From: Silene latifolia | Taxonomy: Eukaryota > Streptophyta > Magnoliopsida > Caryophyllales > Caryophyllaceae | Length of the DNA stretch: 64,000 nt | Direction of reading: 5' to 3' | Assembly (NCBI RefSeq): GCF_048544455.1 | Contig: NC_133537.1 | Span: forward strand, 309,603,738 to 309,667,737 | Shown: positions 19,222 to 31,604 of the stretch, in pieces | Layout: every line of letters begins with the position of its first letter | How positions within the stretch are numbered: the first letter of the stretch is position 1 | Program-made: the position numbers and the translations under genes | The notes under the pieces: model-generated | The model's input: the letters and a program-made list of their open reading frames with translations, nothing else | What the model was told of the DNA's origin: nothing | Database searches by the model: none

Positions 19222-21848
19222 TTAAAATATATGTTTTTCACCTGAAAAATGTAAAATAAAAGATGTCATAAATTTTCTTTTGACTCGTATTCTGACGTTG
19301 ACTCGACTCGAGACCCATATGACCCGACTCGTGTGACTCATTCCACCCGACCTGTTTGACTGGTCTACGTGAAAGTGTGGACATGGGCCACCCGCACGTT
19401 GGTCTCGAGGCGGCGAACTTCTCCCACGGAACCTTGGGTTTGCCAAAGCACGCAATGGGCCGTTACCGATTTGTGAGGCATTGAAACCGGTGAAAGGTTG
19501 AATAAGCCTGCATTTGTGGAGTCGCCACCAATTTATTGTGGAAATATTGGAAACCGTTCGAATGTCAAGACACAAAGTAATGACATAGACACCATGAACT
19601 CGTTACCCTTAGCATTCTATGTCTAGAATGACTCTCGAATATGCCAATGGACACGGATGTCCAGAGATACCTGGAGTAAGGGGTGAGGGTACGTATTAGG
19701 AAGCTCTTTAATCGAACACCTAATCCCGCCCGCCTCAATAGCGGCCTCTACTAATGATTAGGGAAATTGTTCATATTTGATATGTTGTCGATTGTAATGC
19801 ATGCAATGCAACATCCAATGTTTTAGTCCTAGCATGTGAGATTAGACTATGTCGGTGAACAAGTGTTTTAGCAAACAAATTGGGTCGAAGTAGATGTTAG
19901 ATTAAATTACATGTGAAAACCAAGTAAATAAATCATACATAAGAAAATAATGAATTAAAATAATTAAAATTACAAACTTTACAAAGATTATTTGATCTAC
20001 GACAAAAGCGCGCTCAAAAACGGGATTTCGAAGAAGGAAATAAAAGAAAATAAAATTAGAAAATAAAATATGAAAATACGTCAGATTAGAGGTGATAATA
20101 CGAATAATAGTTAATTTAAACCGTAATTAGAAGCTACGTCAAAGCGAGAAAGAGTTCAGGGATAGAAGCCAACCCAGAACAGGCGCAACATCTACTGCAT
20201 CCCTTGGAAGAGGCGCTGCAGTCCCTTGGAAGAGGCGCAACACTTCTTGCGTCTGTTCTTGAGTTGGATTCTGGTTGTGAAGTCAGAATCGCGGATTGTT
20301 ATCGTTCATTGGTAATTTAAGATCGATTATTGATGTATGACTCAAGTTGAAGTATTTTAATTGATTATATGCGTCTGGAACCGTCATAAAACGAATAAAA
20401 AACGAGAATTTATAGCGGTTTACATGATTACGGTGAACTCGTGTCGGAAATACAAAAAGAACGAACTATGAACTTGAAAACGGAATTAAATTTGATAAAC
20501 TAAAATCAAATAAAGAAAAGGATGTACAAAAGACGAATTCCAGAGAATCGATATGAGAAAATCGAACCTCTAAAATCCGGGTTTGAATAGATGACGAAAA
20601 CCCGCAAATATTGAATTATAAGGGATTCATGTCGAATTATGCATTATAATTAAAAAGGAATTATAAAAACATGATTTATGTACTACATGAACAAAAGGAA
20701 CGAAAGAATAAGAGAAAAACAGAAAATTGCAGAAGGTCGATGAAGAAGAAGAAGAGCAGGAGCAGCGGCAGCCTCAGGAAGAGATGCATCAGATGTTGCG
20801 ACTCTTCGAAGAGGCGCAACTGCTGCATCGTTTCTTCTCGACGTCAGACCTCTGTTGTTTTATGAAACTGGTTTTAAAAGATTGATTTTAAGACGGGTTT
20901 TGAACGTGCTTTTGATATAGACCTTACATTAGATGATACAAAATAAAAGTACAGTAAATAAATAGGTTTTTACACCCTCAGACTTACATGTTTGACGAAA
21001 CGAGATTGACTAAAGTTATCGTTTAGTGATTGCTCGACTCGAATATGCATGGAAATGCCCTTGTTAAAGGATTTAAAAGATTGATTGATCAAGTTGATTA
21101 AGCGGAGTTGGTCAAATTGGCCGGTCTATGCAACACGACTGGGACTCAGAATGATCTGAGCTTACATGGTCGATTGATCAAGCACGTAGGCGTCGAAAGC
21201 AATAGCGTAGCCTAGAATGCAAAGAGAGAGAAAGAAGAGGCGGAACACTCGCGTGCCAAATATGGAGGCCGAAGGCCTCTATTTATACTAAACACGCGAA
21301 GGAGTTTAGGAATGACACGGATACGAAAACAAATCACGGAAATATTCTGGAAAGCATGGAAAGAGGGCTGGGGAAGAGGCGCATTAGCCACTGCGAACCT
21401 GGAAGAGGCGCAGCACCTGTTGCGTCATTTCCACAGAGGTTTCCTCCTCAGCAAGAAAGATTTCCGCGTTTTTTTATGGAATTTCGGTAGATATAGGCTT
21501 CCTTATTCCGTGAAACACAATATACGGAAGATATTTTCTTAAAAATATTGAATAAATTAGGAATAAATATCCATAGAATTCTAGAACATTCTGGAACATT
21601 CCGACTTGGCATTTAAACGGTTTTTCTAAAAATGAAGCGGTTTTTTGATCCAGACTCCAAATGAACTCTAATTATTGTCAAAACGGCCGTATCGCCGCGC
21701 AGATGACGACCATGAGGTTGACTCGAGTGTTTGAACTATCACTTGTCGATGAACTTACGAACTGTCATAAAATCGTTCCGCGTATCAAACATGCGGCCCA
21801 ATCATCACTGAGTGGTTGGAGGGAGGTGCGTAAATGAGGTATCTAGAG
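19222..21848 (-). mobile_element. Tat/Ogre-type element, second family: leader and 5' LTR
   Basis: Minus orientation. The LTR runs about 19537-21848, starting near AGATACC on the minus strand (complement of GGTATCT at 21838-21845). Its end resembles the Tat LTRs at 34029 and 39708 through the shared AATCATC and GGTATCTA words. Inside the LTR, bases 19655-19760 match 31700-31860 (TAAGGGTACGTATT..GAAAGCTC, AATCCCGCC). The leader 19222-19517 carries GACATGGGCCACCCGC, matching GACATGGACCACCCGC at 31440. No coding region remains in the window. The left boundary is uncertain. Confidence 0.65.
19518..19530 (-). other. Tat primer-binding site
   Basis: TGGTGGCGACTCC on the minus strand, the same site as at 42099-42111. 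Sites of this type in plant Tat/Ogre elements are usually assigned to tRNA-Arg; the tRNA identity is from general knowledge. Confidence 0.65.
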
Positions 21849-22550
21849 AGCCTTCACTTTGACTGAGGCTTGGACAAGGCGAAAGTCAAAGTATAGCCAT
21901 CAGGTCAATCGAAGATTACAACCTGACGACTATGGCGACGCGAGGCGGCTCAAGGGGTCTGAACCAAGGACCTGTCGCCGGGAACATTTTAGAGTCTGTC
22001 GACTATCGGGGAGGGTCGTTTAAAGTCCATTAGACTACGTAAGGAAGCTCGACAGCCATTAGAAGAAACCATACCTGAGGAAAATAAAGGTCCGACACGC
22101 CCTTTGCATTACTGGGGGAAATAAAGGTCCGACACGCCCTTTGCATCGCTGAGAAAAATAAAGGTCCGACACCCCCTTTGCATTGCTGAGAAAAATAAAG
22201 GTCCGACACGCCCTTTGCATCGTTGAGGAGAATAAAGGTCCGACACGCCCTTTGCATCGTTGAGAGAAATAAAATCCGCTCGGGTTGTCGCAAACGAAAT
22301 TCTGATAGAGAAGAGGAACTCACGAACTGTATTTCACGATCATGAACTCTCGCTGGGAAACAAAATGTCGTGGTTGTCTGTAGTCTGTTGAGGAGAAAAT
22401 ACCGATTCGGACGAAGAGAACACCCAAAAAGGAGCCATATGTAGGGGAAGAGGTGCATGAAGCCTGGGCCTACAAATAACGAATCTTATAACGAAGTTCA
22501 ACGAATTTAGAGGAAGCTTGTTGAGGAAAAGGCGCAGCAAGTGCTGCGTC
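20181..22550. repeat. Dispersed GCGCA-based imperfect palindromes of the second Tat family
   Basis: Copies occur at 20181-20253, about 20787-20830, 21374-21426 and 22531-22550. The last is clearest: GCGCAGCAAGTGCTGCG with arms GCAGCA and TGCTGC. The phrase GGAAGAGGCGCA precedes several copies. Confidence 0.6.
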
Positions 22551-22690
22551 CTTTCCCGAGCTCGTCCCGTCTGGGTAAAAACCCGACTTAAGTCGTGTTT
22601 TGTTTTTCATTTCAAAACACAAATATTTCGTTTCTTCATCAAAACCCAACCAAATTCCGTCAAAAACTTGATCGAAGCTCGCCATAAACC
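21849..22690. other. Sequence beside the second Tat LTR, probably Tat 3' region
   Basis: It carries the 37-bp tandem array and another copy of the Tat-family palindrome at 22531, so it probably belongs to the same family rather than to host flank. No protein similarity is visible. Confidence 0.4.
22082..22266. repeat. Tandem array, five copies of a 37-bp unit
   Basis: Units start at 22082, 22119, 22156, 22193 and 22230, each with (A)AATAAAGGTCCGACACGCC then CTTTGCAT and a variable tail; a decayed sixth start is at 22267. The spacing is exactly 37 every time. The period is not a multiple of three, so the open frame over it is not a coding repeat. Confidence 0.92.
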
Positions 22691-25419
22691 ATGACTAATC
22701 AAGGTATGTGTCTTGTACTTGCTTTAATTTGCATTTGAGCTTGATTTTTGGGTCGAAAATTAGGGTTTTTATACTCATTTATGTCGAAAATTTGGAGTTT
22801 TCGTCCCAAATGAATTTGCCTCATGAAATCGACATTAGAAATGAGCAATTGGCCATGTTAGGAACGCAACCATATATCCCTTTCGAATTTTCGTCCAGTA
22901 TTAAGGATTTGAGGGCGAAATGTGATGGTCTCTATGCTAAATCGTAAAACCCTTCGAAAATGGCCCTATACTAGCCCCTTATTTATGAAACTTGGTGTTC
23001 TGGAACCCTTGAGTAGTGGGTAAACTTCATACATGGAAAAATAGGACGAAGTGGAAATAAACATGGGCTTCGTCCCGTTATAATAAATCGGGACCAGTTT
23101 CTTAAACTAAATTTTCACAATATTTTTTAAGTAACAAATAATAATTATTTTATTTTATGCATTAAAATTATTAATAATATATAGTAGAAATATTTGGGAT
23201 ATTACACTCGACCTCACACATTTTAAAAGATTGAGACTTAGCCTTACCAAATAGTAGGAACTCATGAATCCTAATTTCATATAGGTACAATACGGTATTG
23301 AAACATTATACCGGGGTGCTTTCAATTGACGTTGGATAAGTGGGGTAATAAATAGTTATTACACTTCGAAAATTTGGTTGATCTCAACGAAGGTATTTGC
23401 GACCATAGCCGCAATAGGTTCGTGCTAAAGATGAACTTAACGTAAATTCATCGACCGAGAGTTCTAACTGTAGAATCGGTTAAGAGGGTTAACCCACCAA
23501 GATTATATTAGCAAGAGGTGTAGAGGGCCCGTAGGCTGACATCCAAGATTTAATATGAATTTTTGGGTCTCAGAATCGTTTATATAATTGGATGAGGGTC
23601 ATTGTATAAATGCTACAACATGCTACAATGCTTTAGATATAACGATGAATGTTTAATTTTCCCAGTACTTCGTTGTTTTTTAATGTTGCTCTATTTCATT
23701 ACTCCTACTCATATGCGAAATCATTCGATTGTAACACGAGTCTCCGCTAAACTACTATTGCTAACGACAAAGAATCTCTTTCTAAAAAGAACCAAATCAT
23801 AGGTTGTGGACTAGCTCCATAGAAATCGTTCTACTACATAGAACTCCATAGGAGTTGTCCTATGTCATATAAGATTAGCATCTTAAATTCGTAACATACC
23901 TATGTATGATTTCTTGTGAAGAAATATGACTAGAGGTAATGATTAGTCAAAATATGTTTTGATAATATTCTTCTATGCATCCATGATTCAAAAGTCTTAT
24001 TGCTCAACCTAAACACTTGTCATCAAGCACTTAAGTTGTTAAGAGCATGGCAATGTTAAATTGGTAAATTAATTTGTTAGAAATTTTGATTAACCAAATA
24101 ACACAATAGAGTTCATCTTTGTGAAGGATTAACTAGGAATTTAAATGAAGATAAGTCTTCATCAAGTAAAAATTCTTGAAGTCCGTGGGAGCAATAAAAG
24201 GTAAGTATCTATTTTAATTGTTAAGGATAGAACTAGGCTAGAAAGAGAAGGTGTTGGACACTAAAATAGATACAAACCCCAATAAGTAAAGATCAAGGAA
24301 GTTGGTCGTGTGACTCCAACATATTCCTTCTTGAATATCTATGACATTGACATTACATTGTTGCCAAATACCACATCATGAGTATTTGATACAAATTTAT
24401 AGATTTCATCATATTTGGCATTATCATGTGATGACTAGCAAGAATAAGTTCAAAATTTGCATGAATGGAACTAGGGTAGTTGCCATTTCATCCATGAACA
24501 TATGAATGTTGTAGTGTACTCATTTTAGTTTTGTATTTAGAAATGTACCTCAATAATTGCTATGATGTATAATATGTCTAAATAAGAATATAATTTGAGT
24601 TTTGCACAAAAGGTAAAGGGTTTTACCATTATGCAATTAAAACAAGCGTTGAACTCTTACATATCACGATTAAGTTTATGGTGAGACCATACAAATCAAG
24701 GTAATTATATTTAAACAAAAAAATGTCATATATATATAACTCAAGTTGGTGACTCCAATCATTTCTCAATTCTTGATTGAAAATCGCATTTAGAAACTAG
24801 TTTTGACAAGTGTCCCAAACCATTTGATTGAGAATCTTTGGTGTATGCGAATATTGTATTCAAAGCAAGACAATTCATGATTTTTCCTTGAAAAAGATTA
24901 TGAATAGAGCAAGATATTCGCCCTAATTACACTTTGAAGTGTATGGTCGAATACAATTTCAATCTGAGAAGGTTATTACTTCTTCATCTCTTTTACCAAC
25001 GACTTAGGTAGATACTTGATATCCACTTAATGAGGTAAGAAAAGAAATTCTTTGAATAAGTTCAATGAATGTTAAAAAGTATCAAAACCTACAGATTATA
25101 AAACCAAAGTATTAGTACTTAGTTAAAATGGGGAACAATGAAGTGATGACTTTTATCTGCACCAAAATGAGTTGATATAGTATCACAAGTTCACTTACAT
25201 TACGATATGATTGAATCTTTACATTATAGTTGGAGGTAGTTTCTGTTATAAAATTTGTCTGGCATTTAAATTTTCCACTAAAATAAAACATGGTTAAAGC
25301 AATCATCTACATTTTATATGAGATATGGTTAGGCATGGTACCCAAATTGTAGCTAGTTTCGATAGTAAACATGTGCTCTCTCTTCCTATGGTTATGAAAT
25401 CATCTCTCTTCCTACGTGA
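22691..25419. other. Unassigned stretch, probably old transposon sequence
   Basis: A short open frame follows ATGACTAATCAAGG at 22690, next to a splice-donor-like GTATGTG, but I recognise no protein. The interval 23200-23600 looks structured (GACCATAGCCGC, AGAATCGGTTAAGAGGG) without a match known to me. Part of 23800-25400 may be decayed Copia interior. Nothing else is supported. Confidence 0.35.
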
Positions 25420-26800
25420 TCACGAGAACAAAGGGTTTGTGACTCGTGATGCTGTCTATTAAAGAAATGAGGAGTATTTCTTAAAGACAAAGTGGGAGAA
25501 AATGTTCAAGAGCCACAAACTGAGGATAAGACGTAGGAAGATGTTCCTTCTTGGTCAAAATCAGTGAATATTTCTTCGAAATCTAAGTGGACAGGAGTCA
25601 TGTTATTTTTGAAATTAACAAACCTGTAACTTATTAAGTTGCTTTATCTAGTTTCAACTCCGCAAAAGTCCAAAATGAGCATAAACATGAAAATGTTTAT
25701 TTAGCTTGGTTGGTTGGTGGCATAGGGTTTTGCACGCAACAACAACGCTTCATTGTATTCGGATATGATTCGATATAGTTGGATTTTAAAATCATCTTGC
25801 ATGAGTTTTATAAATCGCAACTATCCTAAGGTAGGATGCGAACTTAAGAAGAAATCTTAAGTAGATGTCAAAGAGTTGAATTTTATGAGTCATGTGATAA
25901 ATCCTTCTCGAGTAGTTATATTTATACATGAGGTTTAGTGGCAGTAAGGTGGTGTTATTAGTCTGATATGTGAATGACATATTGATCACCATGGATGATG
26001 AAAGACTTAAGAGAGGAATGATACATCTCTATAGTATCAAGGCCTATAAAGATAGATCTAAGAGGATATTAGCGTTTAATGAATACTCTTATGTTGATAA
26101 AATTCTAGACATGTTCAAAGGTCATGAACATGTAGAAATTGAATCCACTTGCTTCCGCTGCGGGATTAATTCATTACGCTAAGATGTGTCACCGTTCTTA
26201 ATTTTCTTATACTTGGGTATGACGAAAATTTACAAATCGAATCTTTGAGAGAAGTCGCTATATAGCCACATAGTTCATTAGTTAGTACTCAGGAAGTACT
26301 AAAGATATGAAGCTAAGCATTTAGAATTGAGATGGATTTATGTGCAAGGAGTTACACAAAAATCATATTCTAAATTCATTAGGATGGTTAGAGAACTATC
26401 TTGGCTATATTATTTAAGGAGGATATATGCTAGAAACGTCCTAGGCAATTAAACAATGAGATATACACAACGGAAATTGAGTACAATTGCAATAATGAGA
26501 TATGCAAGAAGGAAGGGATCATATTAGGATTCGGTTTTATGAATTGGGGAACTATGGTAGTTCGCCGAAGGTCCTATCCCTACACACTGTGAGGACATTG
26601 GGAGTTATTCAAAGGCAAGAGAGCCTATGTCCAGATTGGATCTTGACACGTACTCAAAGAAGTTCTTATAATACAAGATTATACACAAAATGGGAAATAC
26701 TATATAGTAAGGTTAGGGAAAGTGTAAATTGTTGCTAAAACTTGCTAACCAAGGCCTTTCCAGAGGCTAAGCATGATAAGTCATGCCATTTCAATTGAGT
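25420..26800 (+). pseudogene. Decayed Copia reverse transcriptase/RNase H
   Basis: Plus-strand remnants in shifting frames. At 25960-26150 the frame reads NDILITMDDERLK, then RDRSKRILAFNEYSYVDKIL. This corresponds to the Copia reverse-transcriptase segment around the YVDD active site, here changed to VNDI, and the downstream Y.DRSKR..........Y..K.L block. At about 26735-26790 a frame reads NLLTKAFPEAKH, like the conserved C-terminal end of Copia RNase H. Stops are frequent. The polypurine tract and 3' LTR follow in the expected order, which supports the assignment. Confidence 0.65.
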
Positions 26801-27620
26801 TGAGATGTATAGTTGTATACAATATTAAGTATGGGTTATAGATTATGTAGTAATTGATATGGTATCAATTTTACATATGTGATAATACATTCATCGTTTG
26901 AGTTTTATTAAAAACTCTTTTATTACTTTGTTATATCCAAATAGGTTATAAGGACAACGTTGAACCCTATTAAAGTCAACTGGATTAACATAGTATTGGC
27001 CCCTAGTTTCTTATATGAGGTGACGTCTCGAAGTGACTAGAGTGTGATGCGATTGATGGCAAGTTCAAGTGCCATAGAGTCATAAGAGATGACTAGTCGA
27101 TAACATAGGCAGACTGTATGAGACACTCTGTCGGCAGTGACCGCTTATAGAGTTCTGGTAATTTTTTTTATAAAGCCTGGTCATGGAGAGAGCTACTATA
27201 GTATTCTTTTGAGTCAATTTTTTGACTAAAGACTATTCGCCCAAGTCAGCACAGTTTCTGATTGACTTTGATTTTTGCCCCAAGCCATTCTGTAAAAAGG
27301 GGTGAGTGTGCATCTTTTGGGTCATGATTAACTGTGGGTGTACGAAGGGAATAGTGCGATAGGAATTGTCCATCCCCTTGTCAGGGTTATCTGAAATCTC
27401 AGGTCCACTCGAAGAGTAGTGAACTGAAAATGCGTGGCCACCTTCGGAAGGTATCTACGGTAGATAATTCCGGTCAAACAGTTACTCTCCAGATCGAGGA
27501 AACCACTCAAGATATGATCAAATGCAAGTACGACATGCAAGACACCTTGCATTGAGTGGGAGATGATGTAATATGACAAGAGAATTTGTGACGCACACTT
27601 ATCTCAGACAAGTGGGAGAT
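26801..27620 (+). other. Copia 3' untranslated region and polypurine tract
   Basis: Non-coding sequence between the RNase H remnant and the LTR. The final AAGTGGGAGAT (27610-27620) directly precedes the LTR and acts as the polypurine tract of this Copia type. Confidence 0.65.
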
Positions 27621-29192
27621 TGTTGGAGTAAGTGTCCTTAACAATATTGCGATCACATGATTAAAACATCATAGTTAAATCTCATAATAATAATAATACG
27701 TAAGGGATGATTCAATTATATAGTTAACGTATCAACATTAATCGGTAATGATTGGCTAACTAGAGTTTGACATTACTGTCGTTTGACGATGGTAATCAGT
27801 TGATCCCTTAAGGTCACACCTATAGGACGTTTCCCAAACTGAAAAGTTAATTAATCGTATATTGATACGGATTAATTAAATCCTTAAATTGAACAAATTT
27901 ATTTATAAGTGAAAATTATATATCTCTTGTAATGTGCTTAAATAAGATTCAATTTAGTAATTAATTTGTTATATTACTAAAATTGATAAAAGTTTAGGAA
28001 ACATTTGGTTAGTTATAATTACAAAATATTGTAGATTATATTAACTAGATTTAATGTGATCCATTTCATATACATGTAATTGTGAATTACTTGTTAATTT
28101 GTTAAATGTAATTTACTTAATATATAACTAGTATAGATCCCGCGCCAATGCGCGGTTTTTTAGATAGGAATATTAAAGAAAAGGATAATACGAAGTAGTA
28201 ACTACTAACAATTATAAAACCTGATATTGTAAAATTTATTATTATTAATGTTTTGTATTAAATCAGTGGAAAAGGGAAAATTCAGTAGAATCCCGTTGTA
28301 GATATAATATAATGAAAGCTTAATTACAGATATCATATAAAGAAAGCCCAATTATAGCGAAATTCATTTAGGCGGAAAAATTTGGAGATTTCTTATTCTT
28401 TTAGTATAAGGGGGATGATATTTAATTTGTTAAATATGCTTTATTATGCCTAATGACATGTTACATGTCACATATCACAACATGTTACATATGACAAATT
28501 ACAAAAGATAATATGGAGTCCATTTTAAGTCATGTGCACAGGTTTTAGTGGGTTATTTTAGAGTGTTGATAGTTGTTGTTTTTAATGAAAAAGAAACACT
28601 ATAATTACCTAATGATGCTAGATCCCTACCTATGGTTTTTGAGAAAGCAAAAAGAAAAAGACCACTCACCCTTACCCATGAAGAAAACCGGTTGTCCTGT
28701 GCTAAAAGGAGAAGAGGTTCTCATTTTTACATTATTCTTATTCCAATCTTCATGCTTATCTCTCTCTTTTTCTCCCTACATAAAATTGTTTTGTGCATAA
28801 AACTTGTTCAATAATTCTAATAATGCAATCATATTACTAGAGTAGTAATAATAATAATATTAGAATTAATATTTAAGGTTACTAATACATATTATCTAGT
28901 TAGTAATTATATTAGTGTTTGGGTTAGTCTTGGGTGCAACTAAGAGGAGTGTCTCTATAGTTGAGACTTGAAGATCATGGAGGATCGTACCCAATGTATT
29001 GATCTCAAGAACAAGTGAAGGTGGTAGACCTTACTTGTGCCAAAAATTCGGTACATTTACAATGTAAGGAAATTCGATTTTCTTCCTTATTTCATTATTT
29101 TGTTATGCATGCACTAGATCCACATAAATATAAATTATGGGTAATTTATAAATTGAATTAGACGAGTCTAATAGGGGTATATGAACCTAACA
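27621..29192 (+). repeat. Copia 3' LTR
   Basis: It begins TGTTGGAGTAAGTGTCC after the polypurine tract and ends CCTAACA, giving inverted ends TGTT...AACA. Length is 1,572 bp, of which 288 bp is an inserted mini-Helitron. The sequence after it (29193 on) is a Tekay-type LTR fragment, apparently the insertion target. Confidence 0.7.
28128..28415 (-). mobile_element. 288-bp mini-Helitron inside the Copia LTR
   Basis: Read on the minus strand it starts TCCCCCTTATACTAAAAGA, preceded by A. It ends with hairpin CCGCGCATTGGCGCGG, GATCTATA and CTAG, followed by T. This is the expected Helitron layout of A|TC...hairpin...CTAG|T. No coding capacity. The termini are close relatives of the Helitron at 13347-13713. 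Confidence 0.78.
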
Positions 29193-29892
29193 CTTAATTG
29201 TTGGATTTGTGGTGGATTGATTATATTGGTGAGGTGCGTCCTCGGCTGAGTGGAGTCACTTGTGGGAGTGGCTTCACGCCATTGATTAGCCCCTTGTGGA
29301 ACCCGCCACAAGAGGAGATGTGCATATTAGGGAACATGGGTTGTTGCTCGTTGCGATGAGTGGGGCTTAGGTGGGCAAGGCTGCGGCCCCCCACTGGTGG
29401 TGTGGATTATCTGTCGCGGCAGTAATCTGGCAGGACTACACACTTAAGTGTGTAGTCAGTTATGAGACATGATTGGGAATGGAGAATGATTGTGGAATTG
29501 TTGTCATTGATATTCTTGTATTTTGCTTATCTTAATTATACAATAAAATGACCCCGTTGTTCTTTTGTAAAACTATGGTGATCCATTTGGGGATGGTGAG
29601 CAGATTGTGACAGGTAATGGTTGTCTTTAGCTACGGGGACGAGATGGGATATCATCACTTCAAGTCTAGCTTCCTATGTTACAAGTAGTTGTTTGGCTTT
29701 CATTTGTATTGAGATTTCATATACACTTTCTTTTGGTTTTTCTTTGAGACAATGTAATTGTTTAAACTTTATACCTCAATAAATGTTTCGAAATGGTTAC
29801 TTTTGATATACTAACCTCGGGCAACCGAGATGGTAACAACTTCTCATGCTAGGGTGGTCCTTGGTAAGGCACCTTCATATGTGGGGGTTGTA
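29193..29892 (+). repeat. 3' half of a Tekay-type LTR
   Basis: It shares the block order of the LTRs of A and B: GGCTGAGTGG, GGGAGTGGCTTCACGCC, the GTGGAACCCGCCAC hairpin (29290-29315), GTGATCCATTTGGGGATGGT, CTCGGGCAACCGAGATGG (29816-29829), GGTAAGGCACC and GGGGGTTGTAC. The 5' half is missing from this side because the Copia element interrupts it. Confidence 0.75.
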
Positions 29893-31583
29893 CCCTGGCT
29901 AAGGTAGCATTTGTGAGATATATGTTGTTTGCATCATTGTTGTTGGACGAAGCTGAATATGGGGCTATTGTCCGAGGTAGAAAATGGCTCATGTTACACT
30001 CAATCTGACACGAGTTAACGACTAAACGCATAAATCATAAGGGTGGAAAAACATCTCGGACTTAAAGAGATGAAGGCGACCATATGTGGCGACTCGGTAC
30101 TGACTCAATTGACGGTGCGACGGTGTTGACTTTGACCGGGTTCAACATGATGGGGTGATGTCGTTGAACTGGTCTCGGTGGTGAGATGACTCATAAGTAA
30201 AGACCTATAAGTATGTTTGCTTTAACTCGGTAGACACGAGGCTGAATCAGAGTGGTGGACTGAAATTTTCAAAAATAGGAATTTTCAAAAACACATTTCT
30301 TGTTTTATAGACGGTTTTCGAAAATACAAATCTTCAAAAACTGGCTAGTTAGGATTGAAAAGGTCGTCTTACGTTTGTTTTCAAAAGATGGCTTGATATA
30401 GAGTTCTGATGGCTTTAAAAACGGTGCGTTATTTCCGAAGACGGGTTTTCGAAATTCAAAAGGTGAAAGTTTTGAAATAGAGGTTTGAAAAGTTTGAAAT
30501 TGTTGTGGTCTCGAAAACGGTGCGTTGTTTTCGGGATTTGAAAAGGCTATTATGTCGGCGCAAATGTCCATTAAGTCGGCGCAAATGTGCTTTTGAAACG
30601 TTTTAAAAAAAACGGGTTTTGAAATCGTTATTACGATGGTGTAAAAGGTGTTTTTGCAAATGGTTGTGAAAAAACGTGTTTTGAAATCGTCGTTACGACG
30701 GCATAAACGGTGTTTTTGCAAATGGTTATGAAAAACCGTGTTTTGAAATCGTTATTACGACGGCAAAAATATGTTTTGCGAAAGCTTGTGAAAAACCGAA
30801 TTTTGAAATCGTCGTTATGACGGCGTAAAAGGTGTTTTTGCAAATGTTTGTGAAAAACCGTGTTATGAAAGCGACATTACAACGGCATAAAAGGTTGTTT
30901 TTTGCAACGGGTCGACAAAAGAACGAGGTTGTAATGGCCATTATAACAACGCCAAAAGTGCTTTTTGCAAATTTTAGAAATGACAAGGAAGGACTTATGA
31001 TCACATAGCACATAAGCACTCACAGTTCATTATATTATGCATAATGCTGACATGGGTTTTGGCTTAAAAAGGGTGGTTACACACCAAGCAATGAATTCCC
31101 GATTTTTGAGAGGGATGCCAATCCAAACCAAATGTGTAAGCTAGGTGCTCTAGCCTCGTTCACGTAGGAAGTGAATTCTCTTTGACGAAATAAAAATGTG
31201 TGACATCAATGGTATGCTTGACGCAGTTGGGATTCGAAACACGGGGATGAGAAAACTCACGCCGACGAGACGAGCCGATTGGTCGATAAAGATTCAGGTT
31301 GTGGGCCCAGACAACGAACCTGACTTATGACCATAATATCAAATGATATTCTTCAATCAAGACCTCGTTCGATTTTTACCATCTAGGGATCAAAAAGACA
31401 CAAGTGTCCTAGGTTTTCACAGTGGAGTCCCCAATCTATGGACATGGACCACCCGCGCGCCAATCTGTGGCCGTACGACGGTCCGAGAGCCACATTCGGG
31501 GAAGTAGGAATGCTCTCGACCAGATCGCTTTAGATCGGTCGGTTTCGTCTTAATGAAGGTCTTGAAACGATGCAGAGATGTCC
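29893..31583 (-). other. Leader region of the minus-strand Tat element
   Basis: Between the primer site (31584-31596) and the LTR fragment at 29892. It contains a tandem repeat of about 62 bp (30616-30985), the complement of the repeat at 53920-54290 in the plus-strand Tat copy. Open frames across it are artefacts of the repeats. Gag is not present; the element is cut at 29892. Confidence 0.65.
30616..30985. repeat. Tandem array, about 62-bp unit, in the Tat leader
   Basis: Unit starts (TTTTGAAATCGT type) fall near 30616, 30678, 30740, 30800 and 30862, with a decayed sixth near 30927. Each unit has TTACGACGGC and GTTTTTGCAAATG. Spacings are 62, 62, 60, 62 and about 65. Confidence 0.85.
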
Positions 31584-31596
31584 GGAGTTGCCACCA
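31584..31596 (-). other. Tat primer-binding site
   Basis: TGGTGGCAACTCC on the minus strand, one base from the site at 42099-42111. Confidence 0.65.
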
Positions 31597-31604
31597 AGAA
31601 ATTA

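Noticed and set aside
22030-22458. 142-residue minus-strand open frame with repeats
   Set aside because: It is driven by the 37-bp tandem array; repeat peptides change frame from unit to unit.
30305-31019. Three overlapping minus-strand open frames with repeated peptide words
   Set aside because: They follow the 62-bp non-coding tandem repeat of the Tat leader, whose period is not a multiple of three.
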